From Dendrobium chrysotoxum (Eukaryota; Streptophyta; Magnoliopsida; Asparagales; Orchidaceae), in NCBI GenBank assembly GCA_019925795.1, contig CM034297.1, positions 47,204,683-47,268,682 of the forward strand: DNA of 64,000 nt. Reading direction: 5' to 3'. The translations under genes and the position numbers were made by a program. Positions within the stretch are counted from its first letter, which is position 1. The number at the start of each line of letters is the position of its first letter. Shown here piece by piece: positions 34,901 through 46,900 of the stretch. The notes beneath the pieces were generated by a model. It was not told the DNA's origin, made no database searches, and saw only the letters and a list, made by a program, of their open reading frames with translations.

Positions 34901-37900
34901 GTATGACACGAACCATGATTTTCAAAGAAACCATTGCTTTGGATAAGCTGGGGTCTCCCTACCACCTTCCTCCCCTCCACCTGGATTTTTATAACTAATG
35001 CCTTCTAGTTTACCTTCGTCTTCCTTAAGGTTTGTAGCCACTTCATTCCCAAAATCAAATCAACACTTCCCAACTCTAATGGAAGAAAATCTTCCCTAAT
35101 GTGAATCCCCTGCAGCTCTACCACCAAACCCTGACAGAACCCTCTGCTCTTCTCCACCTTTATTGTGCCCATCATCGCTCCAAAACATCCTGTATCCACT
35201 AGTTTCGGCCCAAGTTTGTCAAACACCTAATTTGATATAAAATTATGTGATGCCCCACTATCCACCAGGATCACTACTACCTATCCTCCTATCTTCCCCC
35301 TCACCTTCATAATGTGATTTGGGGTGAATCCCACTACAGAGTTTAATGAAACTTCAGCCACCTCGAAGTCTATGGGCTTCTCTTACTCTGCCTCCTCCCT
35401 TACTGTTGTTGCCTGCAAGGTACGATTTTTACATCCATGTTTTGATGTAAATTTTTCATCGCATCTGAAACATAGCCCCTTAGCTGTTTTGTCTTGCAAT
35501 TCAGTATCAGTCAGCCTCTTGAAGTTTCCTCCATGTTGGACTCCCAAACCACCCTCCTTTAGAGCCTCCCTTTGAACTGGTATAGTCTGCACCTTAGGTG
35601 CCAGGAAAGTGGTCGTCATGCTGTAAGAACCTCCCAAACTGACTCCCTTACTTCTCGTCTACAATGAATTCTTATCCTCAATCAACTGAGCCAACTCCAT
35701 CGCCTCCCCCAAATCACGGGACCTTGCCACCCGCACCGCTGCTCGAACTCTGGTTTGAGGCCTTTTATGAAATTGCTCTCCAACGCTATCTCCGATAACC
35801 TCCCTACCTAGCCTGACAAAAAGCTCAAATCTTTCCCGATACTCCATCACAGTGCCTACTTGTGTCAATGCAAAGAATTGCTCATAGTAATCCCCATCCT
35901 GCTTGGCTCGAAAATGCTCCAAAAAGCAATCCTTAAACTCTTCTCACGAACGGATTGGGTACCTCGTCTCCCTCCATTGGTACTATGCTAGTGCCTTTCC
36001 CTCAAAACATAGAGCTGCTGTGATAAGTCTCTCACCTTTTGCTAACCCGTTTACTACAGAATATCTCTCTACTCTATAGATCCACCCATACGCATCCTCA
36101 CCTTCAAACACTGGCATTTTCAGCTTCCTAACCTTCGAATCTCTTTCACCCCAATTTCTTCTTCCACCCCTCATGCCTCCCATAAAGCGAGCATTGGCGT
36201 CTCTCCACGGTTCCTTCTCCTCCCTTCTCCTTTCGTATCCCCTTCTTCCTTCAAATTCAACCCACATGTTCTCTTCTTTCTATTCCCTCCTACCTCCATA
36301 TTCTCTATCCATCTCCCTTCTCGGTAGAGGCTCAAGGTGAGGTATTCCCTTCTCTTCTCCTAAAATTTCCTCCTCGTCTTCTATCTTTGGCATGCCATTT
36401 TCCTGATTCTCCCTTGCTTCCTACGAAGCCCCTTTAGTTTGAAACTCCAACATCCGCTTCATCATCTTCTCTAGATTCCCAAACCTTCCTTCCATCGCTG
36501 AGAAACGCTCATTCAAAGATCCCACATCTGTTCGCAGCTGCCCTAGTTCCCCCTCTAACTTTTCGTCCAACGCCTCAACTTTTCTCCCAGCCATCAGTGC
36601 CAAGAAATTGTTCTGATACCAATTTGTTAGGACTTGAACATAAAAAATCAGCGAACTAGCAATAAATTTCAGGAAATCAAACAGATTTTTTTATTAGAAA
36701 GCAAACACGAATAAACAAAGATACAATGGTCCTCTTTCAAGAGGAGGACCTCTCCCAAACTCTAGATGTTGCTAGAATCCCTCACAAAAACAGTGGGCAG
36801 CTAGAACACTCACTAAATCTGCATGGAGAAAAATAATACCATCAAAAGGCCTGATATAACTCTCCCTATTTTCCCTCCAAAACTTGAATTTACTTCTCCA
36901 TGTTTTCCCCCACCTCCTTTGATAAGTGATCCACTCATTTAATTCTTCTCTCTTTACAATCCCCTCATTTAATTCTTCTCCATTTCCAACCTCTTTTAAT
37001 TCTCCTCCCTTTTCAACCTCCTCCTTTAATTCTCTTCACTTTCCCCCTACTCCTGGGCCCACATCCTTGACTGTTGGTCCATCATATGCATTTAGAGCTT
37101 ACTGAACTATATGGAGTTGTCTTTAGATTTACACATTTGAACCTTGCTCAACCATATTAAATAGTACCAAAGATCCATGGAAGTTGCAAATTACATGAAT
37201 TATGAGATACTGGCTGAATTATCGCTAGGGTATCATTTATTAGGCTTTAAACTGCTTGATACACCAGTGGTCTTACCTATTTTCGACTAAATGTTTTAGT
37301 CTATGGAATTGGGCCAATCACTTGATATTTATACATCTATATATATTTTCAGCCATATGAACTAAACTCATTTGGAAGGCGATGAACTGATTCTTTGACT
37401 TCTATGATGTAAATTATAAAATGCAAATGAGACCTTGGTTTATTATGCAGATGTTCTATGCAGTGTGTGAAGTAGCCTGTCTGAAATATGAGATGTTATT
37501 AAATCTTTGTTTATATGCCTCATATGCTTTAGGCACATCAAGCAATGTTTTGCTGCTTGTGCTTTAACTTAATCATAAAGGCATAAATTTATGAGAATAA
37601 ATATATACTCGTGAGAAAACTAAACTAACAACTGTGGAAGTCTATGTGAATATTAAGGGACTTAAAAGGTTCTTTTTCAATGACTTTTGTAGGATGATTT
37701 ACTCCTTATAATGATGCACTTACCCTAGCAATTTTAAAAAGAGTTGGTTTCAGCAGTTAATTTTTTTTTAATTTCATCTTTTGTTTTTGAGCCCCATGTT
37801 CATATCACAATATTTGATGTAAATCGGTGGATTTATATTTTTTCGATCCTACTATTTAGAGCATCGTGTTCAATATCCACATATTATGGTACTAGATGAT

Positions 37901-40900
37901 GATGTTGCTCATTTGTTCTTACATGTGGTAGGGCCCGAACTTAATGATAATTTCTATTTGAACAGGACGAATCATCACTAATTTGGTTCTCAAACAGAGG
38001 GGAGAGAAGTTTGAGGTTGTCTTCTGTTTCAAGAATTTTCTCTGGCCAAAGAACAGTGAGAACATATCTATGAAACTTACTATTCATTTTGTATTAACTA
38101 TGTTTATGCTCTTATATTTTGTGGTGGAGATCAAACATTGCACAGTACTTATTTGCTTCATATATATTTTTTAATTTGATTTCAGTCTGTTTTCCAAAGA
38201 TATCTGCGTCCTGAGAATTGTTATTTGTCATTTTCACTCTTATATAACAATGGAAGGCGGTCTCTTGATCTGGTCAGTTCTCATAAAGTTTTTCTTTTTG
38301 CCTTTTAGAATGCCTTATTATTTTTCTGACAATGTGATTTTCATCATCAACTATCAGATATGCAAAGATAAAGTTGAAGCTGAAGTGTGGTTTACTGGTC
38401 TGAGGGCACTTATCACATCTGGTCAATATGGACGTTCAAAAATTGATGGTTGGACGGATGAGAGGAATTCCCTAGATGTAAATGTTTGATATTCCATGTT
38501 CCGTTTCTCTTTTACATCAATTATATACTGCTATTACGCGGTTATTATATTTGTTAAATTATGGCAAATGTCTGATTCATGATGAGGATTTTCACCTTTT
38601 GTCAAAATTCTTTTCATTAAACACTAATGGCAGGAGAATAGAAAGCATCTATGTTAAGTCATACTCAACACGAACACACAACAGTTTTTGGAAAAGGTTT
38701 GTGAATAAAAATCAGTAATTCTAAAATTTTAAGACTAGATCTGTAAATCCCACATTGTTGTTAATCTTTTTAGCTAATTTTGCTTATAGTCGTTTGCTGA
38801 TTAAAGTTAAATCTGTTTTTAGCAGAAAGTGGTGGATTTGAAATTCCCCAATACTTTTTCCCAATGTAAAAGGCCAGTTTTCAGGCATAATATCGACACC
38901 TACACTTGAAAGTTGCATTTGCATTCATATGACAAAAACAAAAAAAATAACAAAGTACAACTATGTCATGTGACATCTATCGCTATCTTCTCTCAACAAA
39001 ATAAAAAAAGAAGAGGGAAGTTTGCTATCATGCACATTATTCCACAAAAAATTGCAAGTAATAACAAAAAAAGCACAAAAGTCGGCAGGCTTGTTACTTT
39101 ACCTTGGTATGTTGTGAAGAGCACTTGCTTGAAGTGGATCAAAAAAGTGAAGTCTTCATCCATAGCAGAGTAATCCATCTTTCTTTGATCTCCCATAGAA
39201 CTCTTGAGCCACCTTATGACATTGATGTTGTCCCCCTCAATGATAACCCCATTCTTGTCAAGCATCCAATATTTAATCACCTCCTTTAAAGTCTATATAG
39301 CCAGCAGCTCCATATGTTTCAATCACTTCCTTTAGTGTTGATACATCATCAAAAAGTTATCTGGATCGGGCACGAATCTCGAGACAAAATAAAGCTAGAA
39401 ACTTCCAAAATTAAATTTGGGACCATGCGAACTCTAATTTCAGCAAACTTATACTCGAACTAATCGTCTCGAAAATATGAACCCAACAACACCAAATTTG
39501 ACTCAATCTGAGCCTAAATGAGTTCAAATCAAGGACCCGAAGCGCTGTTAGAAGGTTCAAACCACAATTTGGATTACCAAACAGTTTCCAAACGTGACAT
39601 GCTTATAGTCGAATCGACCGGCTCGACGAGGATCACTGAATTCCGATATCACTAAGATATTCAAATGTTCAACAAACGATCCACGATCAAGGGAATCAAC
39701 ATCGGCCGTCCATACAAACCACTCTCAAAATACCCTTGATCTTCCATCTATTTACAAGCCATGCCACTCTAGAAAATCTATAAATAGAGCTCCCCTTTCT
39801 AATGAAAAGAGACCCCAAGCCAAAGGAAGAGAAGTAAGAGCGAGATCGGAGATTGCTCTTGCCTCCTCGCTCCTCGAGCACCTCCCGAAGTTCTGCCAGA
39901 CCACCGCCTGACGCCGGAGTCCCGCCGAACCACCACCTGACGCCGAAGTTCTACCGGAACACCGACTGACGCCGGAGTTCTATCGAACTTCCACCGGACC
40001 TTCGACTGACGCTGGAGTTACGCCGAACCACCGACTGACGTCGAAGTTCTGCCAAACCACCGTCTGACATTGGAATTCCACCAAACCACCAACGGACGTT
40101 AGAGTTCTGCCAAACTGCTGCTGGACCGAACTACCAAGTGACGCCGGACTTTTATCTAACCTCTGTTTGTCACCAGACTTCAACCATACGGTTGACATTT
40201 GTAATCCGATCGCTCTCGAGGGCGAGTCAGCCCACTGTACTCTACTCAAATTCTAGTTGAATCATTTTCAACTGGGCCAGGCCCCCTGATTTTTCCCCTT
40301 TCCAGGGTTTTCCACGTAAAAAATCTTGTGTTCTATGTGTGTGAGGTGGATATCCGTACAACATTAAGACGTAAGATTATAACTCTATCCCGCGTATATT
40401 CTAGCCCGTAATAGTTTGACGCCGTCTGTGGGAAACTAAATCCCACTATCCTAAGCACTGATGGAAAATAGGCGTAGCAATCGTAATCTGGGAGCCTCTC
40501 GCTCCAACTCACACCAATCCAGGAATCAGTCCATGAACTAAGGACGCCAGGCGTCGGCCTCTTTTCACCCCGGTGGGCAAAACCCTACTAGGGAAGGGAC
40601 CTCAGGACCATCCCTGGAAGATCACATCCGAAAAATTGAGAAATCTCAGAATTAGATCCTTCAACTTCTACGGGAGACTCGACAACTAATGCTAGCACAA
40701 CAAGAGGAGGTTCTTTTTCCTCAAGATCCACCACTGGCCGAAGATATGCAACCCGAACATCTTCGTGTAGAGATTCCTTCCTCCACCAAGGATGCGTCCT
40801 TCGTCACATCAAGACATGAACTTGCTGATATAGCAAGCTCTACCCATCTTTTGCATACAGATCGGCAACCTCGCATTTCTCTCGACGTCACTGAGGACTT

Positions 40901-43900
40901 ATCCCGTCCGCATATTACGGAGCTCCCTCGCAACGCCCTATGGCATGAACTGCGAAAATTGGTCCGAGAAGAGTTCCTCGTGGGAGGTGTAAGACAATCT
41001 CTTTGTTAGTGGGACTTCCAGGAGTCATCACCCCTGACTAAAGCCATCCTTCAACACCCCATTCCGACAGGATTCAAGCTACCGAGCATCGATTTCTACG
41101 ACGGGACATCCGACCCATACGAACATATCGATCACTATAGAATTATCTTGCATATCCAGCGAGCCTTAGACGCGCTTCTCTGCCAGGTTTTTCCTTCCAC
41201 CCTCAAAAGGCAAGCTCGAACATGATTCTATTCGCTTCCAACCAGAACTATTCCCATGTTCGTCAAATTGGCCAAAGTGTTCGTCGAACAATTAATTGCC
41301 AATTGGAGAATGATTAAAGATTCTTCCCATCTCTTAGAAATTTGCCAGAATGAGAGTGAGTCCCTCAAAGAATACTTTCAAAGATTTTCTACAGAGGCTC
41401 GATAAATTCTAGGGGTAGATCCCGAATTGCTTAGAGAAGTTTTCCTCGGAGGATTTCGTCCCGGCCCCTTTTACTCAGCACTCATGCGAGACACGGTTCA
41501 TTCATACGCTGATCTGATCCATCGCGTGGAGGCACAAATCTCCACCGATGAAGCCATTAATGCTTATATAAAGCAGTTTGAGCAAACAAATGGGAAGCGT
41601 AAAAGTGCATCAGAGATAGAAAATCCATCCTCATAGCAAAAGAAACAAGGAAACTATAATATACCCCCTCGGCTCTCACAGCAACGATGAGAGTCTCGTC
41701 AAGAGGAGTATACACCACTTAATGTATCTCGGGCAAATGTGTTGATGGCCATCCGAGATCAAGAGAATGTAAAATGATCGAATCCCTTGAAGCCCAATGT
41801 AGGAAATCAGGAGCAATATTGTCATTTCCACCGTAGTCGGGAACACACTGCTGAAGCATGTAGGCAACTCAAGGAAAAAATTGAAAGACTAATCTAACAA
41901 GGATATCTCTGACAATTTATCCAAAACCCATCTGCTCGAGATGAAGCTGGTTTTGCTCGGAGGTAGAATCAACAGCAAAGGCAATCGTTGAATAGTCATC
42001 AAATGGTTGGTGAAATTGAAACCATTACCCGGGGCCCTTCAATGCCTAGTCAAGTCTTAATTACAGCCAGCAAGGAGCCAACAACAAAAGAAGTCTCGTA
42101 CCGATCACTCTATTGCTTTCAATGATTCTGACTTAGAGGGAATAAAAACCCCTCATCAAGACCCACTCGTGATTAGTGTAGGGATTGGTGATCCATGTTA
42201 TAATGCCAAGAGGATCTTGGTCGATAGTGGGAGCTCTGTAGACGTCCTATTCTACTCCACTTTTTTTAATATGGGCCTCTCAAGAGAGAAACTATAGCCT
42301 GCCACAGGTCCATTATACGGGTTTGACAATTAACCTGCACGAGTGTGGAAGAAATAATTAGTCTCCCAGTCGTACTTGAAGAGTTATCCTGACAGGTTAG
42401 ACACTCTATCCAATTTATTGTAGTGAAATCAGAATCGGCCTATAATGCTATCTTGGGAAGGCCACTCTAGTCGATATTTGGGATTATTGCTTCAATCCCT
42501 CATCTCAAACTGAAATTTCTCACCTCAGCAGGAATTGGTATAGTACGAGAAGATCAACAGGTAGCACAATCCTGCTATCTTAGGCAGGCTCAACCACGCC
42601 CATCGATTACCCTAAGTGTCGAGGATTTCGTTCTCCGGAATGAGGACATTCCTCAAAAGGCTTCCCCTGTGGAGGATCTTGCTTGCATCTATCTATCAGA
42701 TGAGCATCCTTCAAGAACAGTGCAGATCGGATCGTTACTCTTGGAGGAAGAAAAGATAAAGCACGTAGATTTTCTTCAAAGAAATCAAGATGTTTTTTCT
42801 TGGAGTCCAGCTGACATGCCTAGAATCAGCCCTGACGTGATCATGCACTCTCTCAAAGTAAACCCAATATGCAAGCCAGTTATCCATAAAAATGAAATTT
42901 TGTGCCAGAACGCCAACAAGCGATCGAGAAAGAAGTTGATAAACTCCTAGAAGCTGGATTTATACGAGAAGTGTACTATCCCACCTAGCTAGCGAATGTT
43001 GTTATGGTCAAGAAAGCTAGCGGAGCTTGGAGGATGTGTGTAGACTATACAGATCTCAATAAAGCTTATTCGAAGGATAGTTTTTCACTCCATTGTATTG
43101 ACCAATTAGTTGATGTCACATTTGGGCACCAAATGCTGAGCTTCATAGATGCCTACTCAGGCTATAATCAAATAAAGATGAATCCCGCAGATGAGGAGGC
43201 AACAATTTTTCAAACTGACAAAAAGACTATACTGCTATTAGGTTATGGTGTTCGGACTCAAGAATGCTGGAGCCACATTTTAATGCCTCATGAATAAGAT
43301 ATTTAAAGATCTTATAAGGCATACTATGGAAATGTATGTGGATGATATACTGGTAAAAAGCCTTGAAAAATTCCAGCATATCTCTGACTTGGAACAATGA
43401 TTTTGTCTCATTCGATCCTACAACATGTGCCGCAACTCCTCCAAATGTGTATTCGGAGTTGCCTCAAGAAAATTTATGAGGTTCATGGTTTCCCATCACA
43501 GGATCGAGGCGAATCCTTAGAAGATCAGAGCGCTAAGAGATATGATGCCCCCAAGGAGTATTAGAGAAGTTCAACGTCTAAATGAAAGAATTGCAGCCCT
43601 TTCTCGCTTCTTGGCTCGCTCTGGCGATAAATGCATGCTTTTCTTCAAGACATTAAGAAAAGGCCGTAGCTCGGGGTTCCAGCAGACAGATGAATGTCAA
43701 GAGGCTTTCGAGCAGCTCTGAACTTATCTAGCCTCACCACCACTACTTTCAAAGCCATACTCGGAGAAATATTTTACATGTATATGGATGTCTCCTCCCA
43801 TGCTATAAGCTTGGTCTTGGTTCGAGTAGAAAATATTGTTCAACATCCTGTCTATTATATTAGTAAGGTCCTTTCCGAGACTGAAGCACGCTACCCATTA

Positions 43901-46900
43901 GCAGAAAAGACAGCTTTGGCATTAGTCTTCTCAGCTAGAAAGTTACATCCTTATTTTCAAGCACATATGATCAGGGTCTATACAAACCTACCATTGAGAA
44001 ATATTCTCCAAAAGCCTGAGGCATCTGGAAGATTAATCAAGTGGTCAGTGAAACTTGGAGAGTTTGATATCCATTTCCTGCTTAGACCCGACACCAAGTC
44101 ACAAGTACTTGTAGATTTTATGGTCGGATGTATTAATCCTGCCTTTGATAAATCACTGGCTACATCTCCTTCTTCCTTGTGTTGGACCTTATATATTAAT
44201 GGAGCTTCTGCGAGTTTTGGTGTCGGTGCTAGAATCTTGTTGATTTTCCCACGATAGACTACACTCGAATACGGACTTCGATTGAAGTTCCAAGCAACAA
44301 ATAATATTATCGAATATGAGGCCCTTATTACTAGATTAAGGCTGACAATCGATTGCGAAGTGCAGAACTTAGTGGTTCACAACGATTCTCAATTAGTCGC
44401 CTCTCAGGTGGAGGGAGAATTTGATACCCACAATCACTGCACTGCTACGTTGTACTGCCAAATAGCAAAATCCCTTTTGGCCCAAATAAAAAAAGCATCA
44501 AATCGTCCGTGTCCTTCGGGAGCAGAACGCACGAGCAGATGCTCTCTCTAAACTAGCTACTTCTACAACCGGTGACGTTTTCAAAAGGAAGTATATCGAG
44601 GAGATCCACTTTCCAAGTGTTCAAGGCCCATGAGTTATACAATCAATCGATGAGTCAAGATAGGCTTCTTGGATCGATCTCATTTTATCCTTCTTATAAG
44701 ATGGTGTTCTTCCTGAAGACCCGATGGCGGCACTGCAAGTTCGGAGGCACACAACAAATTTCACTGTTATTGGTGGAGAGTTATACAAACGAGCCTTCAC
44801 AGGACCATACCTCAAGTGCCTTCCTCCTTCAGAGGCAAATTATGCACTTCGAGAAGTACATTCAGGTATTTACGGAGAGCATCTGAGTGGAAAAGCATTA
44901 ACCAATAAGATCATGAGACAGGGGTTTTACTGGCCAACGATAAAGTAGGAGGCACTGGAGTTTGTACAAAAATGCAACCGTTGTTAGTTACATGCCAACC
45001 TCACCTATTTACCTGCCATAGAGATCTCAACATTACAGAGTCGCTAGCCTTTTGCCCAATGGGGGATTGACATAATGGGATCCTTCGTTATAGCTGCCGG
45101 ATAACGAATGTTCATCATCTTAGCTGTGGACTATTTCACCAAGTGGATGGAGGTAAAACCTTTGGCAAAGATCACTGAAGCCAATACCAAACAGTTCTTA
45201 TGGAAGAATATAATATGTCGTTTTGGCATTCCAGCAAAAATTATCACCGATAATAGAACTCAATTCACTGGAAATATCTTTACAACATTTTGTAAAGATC
45301 TCCATATTCAACTGGTATATACGGTCGTGGCCCATCCTTAGACAAACGGACAAACGGAGGTAACAAATCGGACTATATTGAAAGGGTTGAAGATACGGCC
45401 GGGGGCAATGGGTTGATGAACTCCCAAATGTCCTTTGGGCCTATCATACCATTGCCAGAACTCCAACAGGAGAAATCCCATACAATCTCTGTTTTAGTAC
45501 GGAAGCTGTTATTCCCGTCGATATTGGAGTCCAAAGTCACATAGTTCAAACTTTTGACTTCAACGGTAATGAGGAGAAGCTCAAATATAACTTAAATCTC
45601 CTTTCCGAAGCAAGAGACGTAGCGATGCTCAAGGTTGCTGTATATCACCAAAGAATTGCCCGTCACTATAATCGAAGGATGAAACCTCGACATATTTCGA
45701 TTGAAGATTTAGTTCTGAGCAGTATCGAAGTAGCAGGGAAAGGGCCTCAACGTAATAAACTCTCCCCACTCTGGGAGGGTCCTTACTTGGTGGTAGTCAT
45801 GGTGAAGCCTAGAACTTTTAAGTTGAAGAGTGCTGAGAGAAAAATGCTCCCTCGGACCTAGAATATAGAGAATCTCCACAAGTACTATTAGTAGAGAATA
45901 TTAATACTACTTGTTTTAAGTATTGAATGTCTTCAATGTTGAGTATTGTTTATCTCCTGTATTGTCTATGTCATTTGTAACTTCTTTATCCCTAAATTAT
46001 AATAGGGAAGTATGATATTGTTTAATATAGTAGAATTTTGTTCATTCATTTCTCCAAGAAAGAATACAACAACTATTTCATACATGCTATGAACTCTAAA
46101 GATCCTTGATTCGAGAAGTACGTAATCTTTATTATATCTCAATCATTGGATGATCAGTCCTAGGGGGATTCGATCCGACCTCTTCCACACAGGTTAAAAT
46201 GCATCAAATAATGCTTTGATTGGCAACCTCGGATAGGTCAAGCATCCTAAGTGGATGTCACTTAAATATAATATTCTTGTTGCGAGACATACACAATCTT
46301 TATTACGTCTCAATCACTAGAGAATCAATCTCAAGGGGATTCAACCTGATCTCTTCCACATAGGTTAAAAGCATTGTATAAAGATATAACCAGCAACCTT
46401 GGATAGGTCAAGTGCTTTAAGAAAACATCAGTGAAACTTTTTTGAGTTGAATGAAAGCGCTAGAATATTTGTCAATTCAAAATAAAAGCACCAATAATTC
46501 TTTACTAGATCATAAAAGAATCACATATGTGAATATAAACAGCTAACACATAACAATCACTAAGAAAGATAAAGTGATGCAACTGGTGGAAAATAAAAAA
46601 TACTACTCAATCTCTATAATCTCATCATCTTTCCTCGAGGGCAAAGGCCTTTTGCAGCTCACTCTCTATCTCATCACCATCAGAAAATGTAGGGAAATCA
46701 TCAGAAGCCCGACTGAGTGTTAAGCCTTCAACTTCCACTCCAGTCTTCGGCTGTACTAGGCGAACTGCCTTAAAAAAGCCTTGGATAAAGCCCTCATTAA
46801 TATACACTGCTGCTCCAAAGCCTTCACTTCTGCATCATATATGTGATCGCGAGCCTCCTGAACGCGATCCTAGATAATGGTCTTGAAGGCTATAGACTTC

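Larger units (their letters stand above)
31524..37084 (-). mobile_element. Full-length Ty3/gypsy element in intron 2 (5.56 kb), inactive
   Basis: Two LTRs, 31524-31981 and 36625-37084 (458 and 460 bp), both TGTTAGGACTTGAAC to GGTCCATCA on the plus strand. Target duplication is TATGT/TATGC. PBS TGGTATCAGA on the minus strand lies at the inner edge of the right LTR, and a G-rich polypurine tract abuts the left LTR. Coding order gag, protease, RT, RNase H, integrase fits a chromovirus; the short length and gag form suggest a Reina-like clade (tentative). It is antisense to the host gene. Confidence 0.92.
31284..37190. repeat. About 172-bp tandem duplication, second copy split by a gypsy element
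   Basis: Unit 1 is 31284-31455. Unit 2 begins at 31456 and continues at 37085 after the gypsy insertion, ending near 37190. Shared blocks in order: TGAGAG(T/C)TCT(T/C)CATGTTGCC, TTTTCAACATCATT, then AACTTAACCATA/GCTCAACCATA and GGTACCAATGATC/AGTACCAAAGATCC. Confidence 0.65.

Noticed and set aside
40689..41009. ORF of 106 codons as a host gene
   Set aside because: It lies within the gag region of the Tat element, between the start at 40461 and the recognised gag core.
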